Positions 1 through 10,983 are shown, numbered from the stretch's first letter. The stretch: 64,000 bases of DNA from Rahnella laticis (GCF_015644585.1 NZ_JADOBI010000001.1:655658-719657), one strand, 5' to 3'. Translations and numbers: made by a program. The notes: generated from the letters alone by a model not told the origin.

Positions 1-3000
1 GCGACGGAACCAACAAAAACTATACTCTGCAAAATATCGGACAAGGCCACACTGTAAGCAACCCGTTAATTATTAATGGCAATCTGGCATTACAAAATGC
101 CACGGATTTAGGTATTACTTCGGCAAGTAGTACGGGTGGAGCATTAACGTTTACCGGTGACACAACGCTAACTAATGGAATGCATACCATTAGCACGAGC
201 GGCTCGAGTATGTTCAATCTGAATGGTGACATATCGGGAACGGGCGGTTTATCAGTTACTGGTTCTAATCTGGTGATCAACGGCGCGAATAATACTTTCT
301 CCGGGGGAGTGACACTCAACGGAAGTAGTTCGACGTCCGGCCGCGTAACGGTTTCTCAGGATCAGGGGCTCGGCACGGGTATTATCACCATTTACGGAAA
401 CACAACGGGTAACCGAATCAATTCAACGGCGGCAGACACGCTTGATTTGAGTAATGAACTCAATTTCAGCGGTGGATTCTCGGCGACAGGATTGATTAAC
501 TTTGATCATCATGGCACCAGTAATGTCAGCAACAGAAACGATATTTCACTTTACGATGGTACCGTTATTACCTTTGGTAAGGACCATATCCTCACAGGGA
601 CGGGTGGTTTTAACTTTGGCCGAAATTCAGCTTATACCAATAGCGGCAGTATCCAATTATTGGGGCAAAATACCTTTACCGGCGGAGTCAATTTTTCTTC
701 TGGTTATCTTTATCTTGGTGCCAGTTCAACCCTGGACGAATCGGGCAAATTAATTAGCGGCCCTGTGGGCACAGGGGCGTTTGCGTTTAATGGCGGGACA
801 TTGTATTCCTGGAGTGACGTTGGCAGCGGTATCACAACGCGCCGTTTATCTAACCAGATACAGCTTACCGATAAAACAACGGTCAACGTCAGCGATGAAG
901 GCGATGCCAATACATTAGTTTGGGACGCTAAAACTCTCGCTTTACCAGACCTGGGAATAAATGTCAGGAAGAACGTAAAACTTTCTATTGAATCTCAGAT
1001 TACTGATAGCGCTTCTGCGGCTACCAATCGTATCACTTTAGGTGGAACCGGCACGCTTGAACTGAAAAACGGAAGTAACCAGATTTCAGAAGGCGTCATC
1101 GTTAATTCGACCGATGCTACTCTGCTGGCAACGGCGGCAGGTGATGTGACGACCGGTGTCGCTGATGAAGGCCATAACTATCTGGGCACCGGGCCATTAA
1201 CGGTCAGTAGCGGAACGATAAAAATTGCGACCGGAAATGGTTCCACCGTGCGCCTGTCGGGTAACGGTATTGCCATGAATAATGCCGGCAAACTGATTAT
1301 TGATGCTGGCGCGGATACCGATACCGTTTTTGATACCAACTCATATTTTACCGGCACCAATACATCAGGGTCGATTACAACGTCCGGGCGTCTGATCAAA
1401 GAGGGCGCAGGCACGACCACTCAGGTGGGCGCAAAACTGATCACGCCTGATTTGGTGATTTCGCATGAATCCATTCTTTCCCTGACTAATGCCAATCTGG
1501 TCAGCGGAGTGGGCACACTGAACATGAACGGCGGCACGCTGGCCGTGAATGGACTCAGCCAAACGTTTAGTCCTTCAACTCAGCTCATTTTGGGTGCAGA
1601 TAGCCACATCGACTTTGGTACGGGCTCAGCGATTGTCACTGTAGGTTCACTGGGCATGAGCGCTGACGGGAAATCTGTCGGCAGTTCTGACTTCACCTTA
1701 AACCTCGATAACTGGGACGGTAATGTCGTCTCGGGAAGCGGTAACGATCGCTTTATCGTGACAAATGGCCTGGCTGATGGACAAAAAATCCAGAATATCT
1801 GGTTCACGGGCGGGTATGCACCGGGGGCCAAAGTATTGATCAACCAGACAGGCCTGAATGAACTGGTCCCTAGTGGCGTCGCGTACATTTGGGATAATCA
1901 TTCAAGCAATGCCATGTGGACTTCATCAAACTGGAATAACCCGGGTGCACCAACGATCAGTGGCAGTGCTGCGGTATTTAGCGATATTGATTCGAATCTT
2001 AATGGCAGAACTATCTCGATGGGCAGCGGTGCAACCCTCGGTGCGTTGTCGTTCGAGAGTACACAAAATCAGGCCTTTACCATTGCGGACGGAACGCTGA
2101 CTTTCGACAGCGCTGTAGAAAACGGTTCTTCATTGATCCGCGTACTGCATAACTCGGCACCTATCATTGCTTCAGCGGTTAACCTGATAAGCAATCTTAA
2201 TATCAACGAGCTTGAGGCGAGTTCCTCGTTGACCTTTAGCGGCGCAATCAGCGGTGCGAATACCGGTATCACCAAAACGGGGATCGGCACGCTGGCGTTA
2301 ACGTCCGATAAATCAATCTTCACTAATGGCCTAGATGTCTCCGGAGGATTGTTACAAATCGGCGCGTCGAGTGTAGTGGACAATACTAATCGTATTCTGA
2401 GAGGGCCGGCCGGTATTGGTGAACTGACCCTGAATGAGGGGGCGGCGATTCAGGCCATTAATGGTGAGCAGACGTTGCATAACGGACTGACGCTAAACGG
2501 CGATCTGATTGTTTTGGGCGATAATGCATTAACACTGGCGGGCGGTTTCGGCACGACGGGCAAATTAACTCAAGCTTCAACGCTGGATATTCAAAATGCC
2601 GCAGGCTCACTGACCTTTGGCAATAATCTTCCGCTGGTTGGCGTCACTGATCTGACCAAAGTTGGGGCGGGCACGCTTAACTTTAACTCTGATGGCTCAG
2701 GTTTCTCCGGCAACGTCATTGCTCAACGCGGCACCGTAGGTGTGGGCGTCAATAATGGATTAGGTGTGGGGACACTGGCGTTAAATAACGGTTCAACGCT
2801 TGCCGCGAACGTAAACGGGCTGACTCTGGCAAATCAGATTATGTTAGGTGCTGGCGCTCAGACGATTTCGACAGGTAATCATGACCTTGCATTGAACAGT
2901 AATATTTCCGGGCAGGGTGGTTTTGTCAAAACTGGTTCCGGTGCGTTAACGCTTAACGCCGCCTCTTCATATAACGGAAATACTTCTGTACAAGCAGGCA

Positions 3001-6000
3001 CGCTGAACCTTAATGATGCCGGCGCTGCGAGTTCAGGAAAAATTGATGTCGCCGCAGCGGCCGCAATGAATACCAATTTCTCTAATGCCACACTCAGCAA
3101 TGCGCTCAGCGGCGCAGGTACCGTTAACATTACCGGCACCCACGTCAACGTGGCGGCAGATAACTCGGCATTTAGCGGTGTGCTGGCTGTTGCGGATAAC
3201 GCATCAGCAGAAGTGATAAATAGCGTTAATCTGGGTAATGCCAGTATTGCCCTTAACGGCAATGGCCTGTTAACGCTGGCACCGGATGACGCTGACTTTA
3301 TGTTTAACAATGTGCTTACCGGCACCGGCGTGTTGTCTGTTGCGCTGGGGGGGGGCGATAAGCACCTGACCTTTGGCACTCATACCGGCTCGGCCTTTAC
3401 CGGAACAGCAGCCATTTCCAGCGGTATTGCCTCACTGGATGCTAATTCATCGAGTGCACTGGCTAACGCCACGCTGAAACTTGATGCTGGCGGTAAAGCA
3501 CAAACCACGGGCGATTCTTCTGTAGGCAACATGACGTTTAACGGCGGCACATTGCTGACCAATATGGATGTTGCGACCGGTGCACTTGATGGAAAAATCG
3601 CTACCAACACGTTAACTCTGAATAGCGGGAACGTGTTGCTGGATCTGGCACCGCTCAATACATCGGCGGGAATTCTGCGTGCCGATGATGGTGTGAATGC
3701 GCAGCTTGTGGCCGCTAATTCACTGGCTGGCGATATCAAAAACCTGCAAATGGTTGATGCCAGCGGTGACGTCTTAGGCGCCACCAGCACGCAAAATATT
3801 ACTCAGGGTGGGAATGTTGTCGCCAAAGGTACGTACTCCGAATCTCTTTCAAGCACAGGAGCCGGTGGCAGTGGGATCTACATTTCTTATCAACTCGATC
3901 AGGTTGATCTGCAGGCAGGTGAGACGCTCTCACTCAATGAAGGAAGTGCGACCAGCGCGGCGGCTGAACTAAAAGCCAAAGTCGCAGGTACGGGCAATCT
4001 GGATATCGCAGCAACCAAAGCGATTACGATTTCTAACACCAACAATAGTTACAGCGGCTCAACCACGGTGACATCCGGGACTGCAAAAGCCGGAGCCGCA
4101 AACGTATTTGCCAGCAGCGGTGCTGTCGATGTCAAACAATCCGCTGTGCTGGATATGAACCTCAATGCGCAGTTGCTGAATAATTTAACCGGTGCAGGTT
4201 CTGTCCTGGTTTCGGCCGCACTGACGGTCAATAACACAGCAGACACAATTTTTAGCGGTTTGCTGAATGGTAATGGCGGCCTGACGAAAACGGGCAATAG
4301 CCAACTTGCGTTATCCGGAGTGAATACCCTGAGCGGCGCAACACAAATCAATGCCGGCAGTATTAAAGCCCTCAACAATAAGTCTCTGGGCAACTCGGTC
4401 GTGACAGTGGCTTCAGGAGCAAATCTGGAACTCGCGTTCAGTGATTTAGATTTTGCTAATACGCTTGCAGGCCAGGGGACAGTTAGCGTTTCTGGTAGTC
4501 AGGTGGCGATTACCGGCACGAACACCTTAGACGGTAAGTGGGACATTACAGGAAGCGCCAGTGCACATTCAGCGGCTAATCTGGGCGCCGCTGGCGTTAA
4601 TCTTAATGGCACCGCGAGTCTGTTGGATTATTCGGCTGTCACAGGTAATGCCACCTTCGGCAATGCGCTTACGGGAACTGGCACCCTGATGACGTCGCTG
4701 ACAGATACTAAAAACACCTTTGATTTCGCATCGACAGCCGGTAATGCCTTTGCCGGTACGTTTGATATGAAGCAGGGTACTTTCATGCTGTCCGGCGGTA
4801 ATACTGCCGCGCTAACTCACGCTGTGTTGAAAGCCGATGCGGGTTCAGTGATTAACGTCGGTGCCGGTAATCAGCAGATTGGCGGTTTGAATCTGGCGGG
4901 CGGCAAGATTATTTTTGACGCTACGATCCCCGCTCAGACTCAGGCAAACGGCATCGTTACCGCGCAGTCTTTGAATATCAATGATTCCGGGACCGTGCAG
5001 ATTTCAACTCCGGACGTAAAAAATGCCCATCCTGCGTTGCCGACGGAAACTAACCTGTTATCACAAGATGATTCAGGCGCTATCACCAAACTTGCGGCAG
5101 CGGGTTCGATTATCGGTGCGGGCGGTGCGGTAACGTTAGTCGATCAAAACGGTCAGGTTATCAGCGACAACGAGCAGATTGGCGTGTTCAACGGCGCAAC
5201 GAAAGTCGCCATTGGTACCTATGACTATCGTCTGAATACCAGCGATAACAATGATGGGTTATATGTTTCCTATGCGTTGAAAGGCCTGGAATTACTTGAT
5301 GGTCAGACACTGACCTTCACGCCAACCGCGGGTAGTACCGGCATAGCGACGGATATGTCCGCGACGATAACGGGTGGCGGTAATCTGAATATTACTGCGG
5401 GTGCGGGTAATACTGTTTCCCTGACGAACTCATCAAACAACTATACCGGCGCCACATCAGTGACCAGCGGGTTACTAAAACTGGGCTCTGATAATGCATT
5501 GGGGAATACCACGAATCTCAGCCTGGCACAGAACGGCCTGGCGGATATTAATGGTTACACACAAACTGCCGGCAGCTTTACCGGCGCGTTGGGGTCAATG
5601 CTTAACCTGAGCGGCGGTACACTGGCGCTCACCAAGGGTGGGAGTTCTGCTGGCAAATTAACGGGTGCAGGCACACTTGCCCTTAACGGCAGTGATTTTG
5701 CGGTGACGGATGCGAATAAAGACCTGACTGCAAATGTGACGATTGCCTCTGGTGCTTCTGCCACTTTGAACAATGTTTCGGGGCTGGGTGATACAGGAAC
5801 GATCAACACATCGGGTGATTTGATTCTCAACGGTGCGACCGGAACGCTCAGTAAAACTGTTGCAGGTGCCGGTACTGTTAACCTGTCATCAGGCAGCAAA
5901 GTCATACTGTCCGGTAATAATACCCTGGCAGGAAGCTGGAATATTGCTACAGACAACACGCTGACCGCTTCTGCGGCACAAAATCTTGGCTCTGCCGCGA

Positions 6001-9000
6001 TCAACAACAGCGGACAATTTAACGTGGGATCCAGCACCGACTGGGCGCTGGGAAATGCGTTAACCGGTAGCGGTCTGCTGACCAAAAACGGTACCGGCAA
6101 TCTGACGATTGACAGGGCGAATAACCGCAGCGGCAAAACAGCCATCATGGCCGGTCAATTAACGCTGACTAATACCGACGCATTAGGGTCTGGTTCAGTC
6201 AACGTTGACAGTAACGCCGCTGATACCGCTCAGGGGCTGAATCTTGCCTTCGACACGGCACAGCGTTTTGTTAACGACCTGGCCGGTTCAGGAATAACGT
6301 CCGTGACAGGAGCGGGCATTGCCACCATTGCGGGGGCTAATGCAGGTTATACCGGTAAATGGAATATTTCAGGCAAGGCGGCGGTTGATTCACTGGCACA
6401 GAACAGCAATACCAATCTGGGTACAGGTGGCGTAGACCTTACAGCGAAAGGCTCTCTGGATATCATCACGGCGGATGCATTTGTCTTTAACAATGCGCTG
6501 ACCGGGCAAGGTGTTCTGAATATCTCTGATAGCGGCAAAGCGTTCAGCTTCGGCATTGGTACCGGGAGTGCGTGGGCAGGGACAGCCGCGCTGAGCAACA
6601 GTACCTTTGATCTGTCCGGCGATAACACCACGGCGCTGAAGAATGCCACCTTGTCGATTGGCAAGAACAACGTCACGACCGTGGGCGAGGGTATTCAGCA
6701 CGTGGGGAATGTGACGCTGGCAGGCGGTACGATCGATTTCAGCAGCACGACTATTCCGGCAGACGACAGTGCGACAGGCAGTATTTCTACGGGGACGCTT
6801 GCGGTCACCGGTGAAAGTCAGGTTGTGATCAATGCGACCTCGGCTACGCAAATCATTAACCCGAACCCTTCCGGATCCATGAGCATTTTGGAGCAGGATG
6901 ACGATATTCAAATCAAGCTGATCGACGCGGCAGCTATTGCTGCAGGTTCATCAGCGGGCAATCTTGTGATGGTTGATGAGAATGGCAATCTGATCACAGA
7001 TTCAAGCACTACTGATGTCATTGAACATGGTAGCAGGGTGGCGCAGGCAACATTTGACTACACCCTTACGTTTGGTGATAACAATGACGGTCTGTATGCC
7101 GGTTATGGTTTGAAGCAGCTTGATATCCAGGCGGGTGAGCAACTGACCTTAACGCCGGACGCCGGGGCAACGGGCGCGGCCTCAGATCTGAGTGCCAAAG
7201 TCACAGGCAGTGGCAGTCTGGCAATTAACGCCGGTGCCGGGCAGACAGTCTCACTCTCTAACAGCACCAATAACTATCTGGGTGAAACCGTAGTACAGAG
7301 CGGCACATTGAAACTTGCCGCTGATAATGTCCTGGGCAACACGACTCACCTTGCTATCGACGGAGGCGCCACTGTCGATATGAATAATCAGTCACAAAGT
7401 GTGGGTGCGCTTTCTGCCTATTCCGGAAGTGTGCTGAATCTCGACGGAACACTGACAATTAACGATAGTCTGCGGGCTGATGCGGCTGACACAGCGGGCG
7501 GGCGTATTGATAAAAATACCCTGTTCGGCGGCGGCACTCTTGTTATCGACCCATCCGTTGTGAATATGAATGGTTCACAGATGGGCTTTACTGGCCAGAT
7601 TGACGTTAACAATGGCTCACAGTTAATGCTCAACAGCGCAGATGCGCTGGACAACGCAAGGGGTATCTCTTTACTCACAGAACGTGACCGGGTGACCTTC
7701 GCGGATATCTCCGGAGTAGATAGCACATGGACATCGGCTCTGAATGGCGTCGCCAAAGTGGGCTTCTCAGGGATGGGCAACGTTGAACTGCGTGATGGTT
7801 CAGATATTACGGTAACCGGTGATAGCTCGGCGTTTAGCGGCACGTTTGATGTTGCCAGTGGCACGTACCTGAGAGCTTCTGAAGCCAAGAATGTGGGCAG
7901 CGCAGATATCCAGCTTGAAGGCAATTTTGTCGCCAATAACAACCTCGACTGGACATTCCAGAACGCCATCACTGGCAACGGTGAGTTTGAGAAAACGGGC
8001 GGTGGCACACTGCTGACTGACTCGGCGTTCAGTAACTTCAAAGGCAAAACGACCGTCAGTGAAGGCGTGTTAATACTGGGTGACCGCTCAACCACGGGTT
8101 CAACAATGGCAGGTGATCTGGCGATTGGTGCCAACGGCACGTTCTCCGGTATGGGTAATGTCAACGGTTCTGTGGTTAACCAGGGACGCATTGTTTCTTA
8201 CAACGTGTTACCGGGCATTAATGGTGCTGGCGACAATGAAGTATCGAATCTGACAGTCGGCCCATTAACCAACCCAGGTTTAATTCAGCTGGCGGGGGCA
8301 GAAGTCGGTAACACATTAACGGTCACCGGTGGCCTGACTGGCGCGGGCGGCACGATAGTGCTCAATACCGAGCTTGGAAACGATTCATCTGTAACGGACA
8401 AACTCATCCTCGATGGCGGCCAGACGACAGGGACAACCTCACTGATTATTAATAATCAGGGTGGGGTGGGCGCGAAGACGGATCAAGGGATACTGGTTAT
8501 CGACGCGGTGAATGGCGCGACGACAGAAAGCGGGTCATTTGCACTTTCATCCGCGTCTACAGGGTTCCGCAGTACTACGGGCACACTGGCAGCAGGTGCG
8601 TATGACTACAGCCTGGTGCGTGGTGGCAATAACGGTAATGCAGAAAGTTGGTACCTGAGTTCCGGAGCAGCGGGGGATACAGGCGGTGACGCTGAAAATC
8701 TTCGTCCTGAGCCTGGCGTCTATGCTGCCAATATGCTGGCTGCACAGAACATGTTCCAGATGACGTTGCACGATCGTGAAGCTTACACCCGTGCAATGGG
8801 TGAGAAAGGAACGGAGAGCGAACACTCTAGCTGGGCCCGTGTGACAGGGAATCACTCAGCAAGTCATATGGCTGATGGTACTCTCTCTAATGGCTTTGAC
8901 ATGGTATCAACTCAGATGGGCGTTGACTTGCTTAGCCGCCCGAACACGCAGTACGGTTCATTATATGCCGGAGTTATGGGCGGCTGGGGTAATGCAAAAA

Positions 9001-9650
9001 CCTCTTCAGAGAACCGTTATTCGCATAAGAAATCTGGTGGCTCTGTGAATGGTTATTCCATGGGCGTTTACAGCACCTGGTATGAACAAGACAAAGGCCT
9101 CGGTGGCGCGTATGTCGATTCCTGGGCACAGCATGACTGGTTTAACAATGAAGTGCATGGCGATGGTTTACGGGGCGAATCCTATGGTGCCCAGTCAGAC
9201 ACTATGTCTTTAGAAACAGGCTATGCTTTTAAACTGAGTGATAGCGATACCACCAAAGTGTTCCTGGAGCCACAAGGGCAGGTGGAGTATTCATCTTACC
9301 GTGCTGATCATCACACTGAAGCTGGGGGAACAAAAGTTCGCCTTGAAGGCGGTAATGGTCTGACCTCCCGCGCCGGCGCACGTCTTTACAGCGTTCACTC
9401 GTTGAAAAGCGGCCAGACCGTGAAACCTTATGTAGAAGTCAATTATTGGTACACACAAAATACTGGCCATGTCGTAATGGATAATGACGACATAGCGAAT
9501 GGATCGCCGAAATCTTATGGCGAAATGAAAGCGGGTGTTGTTAGCGAAGTCAGCCGAAATCTGCAAGTTTCTGCGCAAGTAGGCGGGCAGGCGGGCGATA
9601 GCCACTTCTCATCAGTACAAGGACAAGTCGGAATAAAATATTCCTGGTAA
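1..9650 (+). CDS. Giant autotransporter adhesin (type V secretion), 5' end outside the window
   Basis: The reading frame is open from base 3 to the stop at 9648-9650, so the gene starts upstream; the first in-frame ATG here (180) is not the true start. The visible part is about 3,200 residues. Most of it is a Gly/Asn/Thr/Ser-rich passenger made of passenger-associated transport repeats of the form GxGxLxKxGxGTLxL...N.YxGxTxVxxGxL, expected to fold as a long beta-helix. The last 290 or so residues (from about 8770, around SSWARVTGNH) form an autotransporter beta-barrel ending in the aromatic residue Trp (KYSW), preceded by the usual linker (LRPEPGVYAANMLAAQNMF). Three long related modules recur in the passenger, near 3669-4120, 5052-5510 and 6882-7350. 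The family is surface-exposed and usually adhesive or biofilm-promoting; the ligand cannot be read from the sequence. The class is secure and the specific role unknown. Confidence 0.93.
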   Translation, partial: DGTNKNYTLQNIGQGHTVSNPLIINGNLALQNATDLGITSASSTGGALTFTGDTTLTNGMHTISTSGSSMFNLNGDISGTGGLSVTGSNLVINGANNTFSGGVTLNGSSSTSGRVTVSQDQGLGTGIITIYGNTTGNRINSTAADTLDLSNELNFSGGFSATGLINFDHHGTSNVSNRNDISLYDGTVITFGKDHILTGTGGFNFGRNSAYTNSGSIQLLGQNTFTGGVNFSSGYLYLGASSTLDESGKLISGPVGTGAFAFNGGTLYSWSDVGSGITTRRLSNQIQLTDKTTVNVSDEGDANTLVWDAKTLALPDLGINVRKNVKLSIESQITDSASAATNRITLGGTGTLELKNGSNQISEGVIVNSTDATLLATAAGDVTTGVADEGHNYLGTGPLTVSSGTIKIATGNGSTVRLSGNGIAMNNAGKLIIDAGADTDTVFDTNSYFTGTNTSGSITTSGRLIKEGAGTTTQVGAKLITPDLVISHESILSLTNANLVSGVGTLNMNGGTLAVNGLSQTFSPSTQLILGADSHIDFGTGSAIVTVGSLGMSADGKSVGSSDFTLNLDNWDGNVVSGSGNDRFIVTNGLADGQKIQNIWFTGGYAPGAKVLINQTGLNELVPSGVAYIWDNHSSNAMWTSSNWNNPGAPTISGSAAVFSDIDSNLNGRTISMGSGATLGALSFESTQNQAFTIADGTLTFDSAVENGSSLIRVLHNSAPIIASAVNLISNLNINELEASSSLTFSGAISGANTGITKTGIGTLALTSDKSIFTNGLDVSGGLLQIGASSVVDNTNRILRGPAGIGELTLNEGAAIQAINGEQTLHNGLTLNGDLIVLGDNALTLAGGFGTTGKLTQASTLDIQNAAGSLTFGNNLPLVGVTDLTKVGAGTLNFNSDGSGFSGNVIAQRGTVGVGVNNGLGVGTLALNNGSTLAANVNGLTLANQIMLGAGAQTISTGNHDLALNSNISGQGGFVKTGSGALTLNAASSYNGNTSVQAGTLNLNDAGAASSGKIDVAAAAAMNTNFSNATLSNALSGAGTVNITGTHVNVAADNSAFSGVLAVADNASAEVINSVNLGNASIALNGNGLLTLAPDDADFMFNNVLTGTGVLSVALGGGDKHLTFGTHTGSAFTGTAAISSGIASLDANSSSALANATLKLDAGGKAQTTGDSSVGNMTFNGGTLLTNMDVATGALDGKIATNTLTLNSGNVLLDLAPLNTSAGILRADDGVNAQLVAANSLAGDIKNLQMVDASGDVLGATSTQNITQGGNVVAKGTYSESLSSTGAGGSGIYISYQLDQVDLQAGETLSLNEGSATSAAAELKAKVAGTGNLDIAATKAITISNTNNSYSGSTTVTSGTAKAGAANVFASSGAVDVKQSAVLDMNLNAQLLNNLTGAGSVLVSAALTVNNTADTIFSGLLNGNGGLTKTGNSQLALSGVNTLSGATQINAGSIKALNNKSLGNSVVTVASGANLELAFSDLDFANTLAGQGTVSVSGSQVAITGTNTLDGKWDITGSASAHSAANLGAAGVNLNGTASLLDYSAVTGNATFGNALTGTGTLMTSLTDTKNTFDFASTAGNAFAGTFDMKQGTFMLSGGNTAALTHAVLKADAGSVINVGAGNQQIGGLNLAGGKIIFDATIPAQTQANGIVTAQSLNINDSGTVQISTPDVKNAHPALPTETNLLSQDDSGAITKLAAAGSIIGAGGAVTLVDQNGQVISDNEQIGVFNGATKVAIGTYDYRLNTSDNNDGLYVSYALKGLELLDGQTLTFTPTAGSTGIATDMSATITGGGNLNITAGAGNTVSLTNSSNNYTGATSVTSGLLKLGSDNALGNTTNLSLAQNGLADINGYTQTAGSFTGALGSMLNLSGGTLALTKGGSSAGKLTGAGTLALNGSDFAVTDANKDLTANVTIASGASATLNNVSGLGDTGTINTSGDLILNGATGTLSKTVAGAGTVNLSSGSKVILSGNNTLAGSWNIATDNTLTASAAQNLGSAAINNSGQFNVGSSTDWALGNALTGSGLLTKNGTGNLTIDRANNRSGKTAIMAGQLTLTNTDALGSGSVNVDSNAADTAQGLNLAFDTAQRFVNDLAGSGITSVTGAGIATIAGANAGYTGKWNISGKAAVDSLAQNSNTNLGTGGVDLTAKGSLDIITADAFVFNNALTGQGVLNISDSGKAFSFGIGTGSAWAGTAALSNSTFDLSGDNTTALKNATLSIGKNNVTTVGEGIQHVGNVTLAGGTIDFSSTTIPADDSATGSISTGTLAVTGESQVVINATSATQIINPNPSGSMSILEQDDDIQIKLIDAAAIAAGSSAGNLVMVDENGNLITDSSTTDVIEHGSRVAQATFDYTLTFGDNNDGLYAGYGLKQLDIQAGEQLTLTPDAGATGAASDLSAKVTGSGSLAINAGAGQTVSLSNSTNNYLGETVVQSGTLKLAADNVLGNTTHLAIDGGATVDMNNQSQSVGALSAYSGSVLNLDGTLTINDSLRADAADTAGGRIDKNTLFGGGTLVIDPSVVNMNGSQMGFTGQIDVNNGSQLMLNSADALDNARGISLLTERDRVTFADISGVDSTWTSALNGVAKVGFSGMGNVELRDGSDITVTGDSSAFSGTFDVASGTYLRASEAKNVGSADIQLEGNFVANNNLDWTFQNAITGNGEFEKTGGGTLLTDSAFSNFKGKTTVSEGVLILGDRSTTGSTMAGDLAIGANGTFSGMGNVNGSVVNQGRIVSYNVLPGINGAGDNEVSNLTVGPLTNPGLIQLAGAEVGNTLTVTGGLTGAGGTIVLNTELGNDSSVTDKLILDGGQTTGTTSLIINNQGGVGAKTDQGILVIDAVNGATTESGSFALSSASTGFRSTTGTLAAGAYDYSLVRGGNNGNAESWYLSSGAAGDTGGDAENLRPEPGVYAANMLAAQNMFQMTLHDREAYTRAMGEKGTESEHSSWARVTGNHSASHMADGTLSNGFDMVSTQMGVDLLSRPNTQYGSLYAGVMGGWGNAKTSSENRYSHKKSGGSVNGYSMGVYSTWYEQDKGLGGAYVDSWAQHDWFNNEVHGDGLRGESYGAQSDTMSLETGYAFKLSDSDTTKVFLEPQGQVEYSSYRADHHTEAGGTKVRLEGGNGLTSRAGARLYSVHSLKSGQTVKPYVEVNYWYTQNTGHVVMDNDDIANGSPKSYGEMKAGVVSEVSRNLQVSAQVGGQAGDSHFSSVQGQVGIKYSW

Positions 9651-9672
9651 GAATATTTTATTTAATAGAGAA

Positions 9673-9712
9673 GTAAGCACCTGTTATTCACAGAGTGCTT
9701 ACACTTTATTTG
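9673..9712 (+). terminator. Putative terminator after the autotransporter gene
   Basis: Perfect 8-bp inverted repeat GTAAGCAC / GTGCTTAC (9673-9680 and 9695-9702) with a 14-nt loop, followed by the T-rich stretch ACTTTATTT. It starts 22 bp after the autotransporter stop. The long loop and broken T tract make it a moderate candidate. Confidence 0.45.
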
Positions 9713-9812
9713 CTTAAATAAATAATGTTTTTCAAACGAATTTAACTAAGAATGGTTAAGTCCCATTAATGTTTATATATAAATGAGTCTGTGGACTCTG
9801 TCAGGATTGAAA

Positions 9813-10568
9813 ATGTCTAATACTATGTTGTTCTATAAAAATGTTACCGCTTTATCTCGTGAAACACATAAAGCATTAAAATTAGAGCCTGTTACCGGTT
9901 TTGAAGTTGCATCTAACACACACTGGGTACCCACTGCGGGTGTTGAGTTTTATCAGGCATCTCCGCATTACCCTATTGTGTTTGTGGCTGATGGTAATGA
10001 AGATAAAACGGCAGAAATGCCCATTATTCTGCTAGGCCTGGAAGCCGGGAAAAATGATTACGTGGCAAAAGATTTCTCCTGGAAATCTGGAACCTATTTA
10101 CCCGCGTTTATTCGACGTTATCCTTTCGTCATTGCTGCTGAAAACCAGGATGCAGAAGAATTCACCCTCTGTTTTGACTCCGCTTTCGCTGGTTTTAATG
10201 AGAAAAAAGGTAAACCGTTATTTAGCAAAGATGGTTCAAACAGCGAATTTTTGGAGGAATCAATCCAGTTCATTAATGGCTTTAATGCGGAAATGAAACG
10301 TACCCGCGAGTTTGTAGACTGCCTGAATAAACACCAGCTGCTTGAAAAGCGTTCTGCTCAAATTATAAGTAGCTCAAAAGTGCCATTTAACGTTCAGGAC
10401 TTCCTGGTCGTCAGTGAAGAAAAAATGGCAAAACTGGAAGGTAAGGCATTAGAAGAGCTTAACCAAAAGGGTTATTTGGGTTGGATTGTTGCCCATTTAA
10501 TGTCGCTGAGCAACCTGCCTAAGCTTTTAGATATGCATTTAGAGAAGAAAGACGAAAAGAAAGCATAA
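9813..10568 (+). CDS. SapC-family protein
   Basis: A 251-aa protein starting MSNTMLFYKNVTALSRE. The ATG at 9813 is chosen because AGGA (9803-9806) lies at good spacing; an in-frame ATG 30 nt upstream has no such site. The central block (SPHYPIVFVADG, then LGLEAGKNDYV, then the YLPAFIRRYPF region) matches the SapC family (PF07277), named after a Campylobacter S-layer-associated protein. There is no signal peptide or membrane segment, so it is probably cytoplasmic. Family function is poorly defined. It sits 162 bp downstream of the giant autotransporter on the same strand, which suggests but does not prove a link to surface-protein display. The Lys/Glu-rich C-terminus (EKKDEKKA) is disordered-looking. 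Confidence 0.8.
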   Translation: MSNTMLFYKNVTALSRETHKALKLEPVTGFEVASNTHWVPTAGVEFYQASPHYPIVFVADGNEDKTAEMPIILLGLEAGKNDYVAKDFSWKSGTYLPAFIRRYPFVIAAENQDAEEFTLCFDSAFAGFNEKKGKPLFSKDGSNSEFLEESIQFINGFNAEMKRTREFVDCLNKHQLLEKRSAQIISSSKVPFNVQDFLVVSEEKMAKLEGKALEELNQKGYLGWIVAHLMSLSNLPKLLDMHLEKKDEKKA

Positions 10569-10983
10569 CATTTAAAGGTTAATCAATGACTCACCAATAG
10601 AGTTATTGAGAATATATGGCCATAATTCAATGCAGAATGATGGCCTTATATGATTTTTATTTCATATTTTGCTGTAATGCCAGTCGGTGATTATTTATCT
10701 TTAGCATATTATTTCTGGATTATCTAAATTGACTTCAATAATGTGGATGATTATTATTTTGACACTAAAGATTATTGACTTTTTTTACATGATGTATTGA
10801 TGTGTTCACACTTTTAAGTTCGCTTCTACAGTTTATGCAGACCCAAACTCTGTATAAATTAAACGTGGCATAATGATTAATATTTGACGTTTGGCGCATG
10901 TAATCTAAACCCTCTGAGTTAAATTTTTTATCGCCGAGGGAATTGTGTTTCATGAAAATAAATAGAAGATGTAGCGAATAATA
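10569..10983. other. AT-rich intergenic region upstream of the peptide/acyl island
   Basis: 415 bp with no convincing gene. An imperfect inverted repeat around TATGGCCAT / ATGGCC (about 10614-10654), followed by TTTTTATTTC, may terminate the SapC transcript. The remainder is strongly AT-rich and holds a good promoter candidate, listed separately. A 74-codon minus-strand open frame here has no family resemblance and lies over the promoter. Confidence 0.6.
10729..10757 (+). promoter_or_regulatory. Candidate promoter of the island operon
   Basis: TTGACT (10729-10734), a 17-bp spacer, then TATTAT (10752-10757): near-consensus sigma-70 spacing. It lies about 225 bp upstream of the first island gene, leaving a long AT-rich leader. 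Found by eye only. Confidence 0.45.

Noticed and set aside
2879..3379. Long minus-strand open frames inside the autotransporter gene (also at 5555-6148 and 7418-8191)
   Set aside because: Shadows of a repetitive, stop-poor plus-strand gene; low-complexity products.
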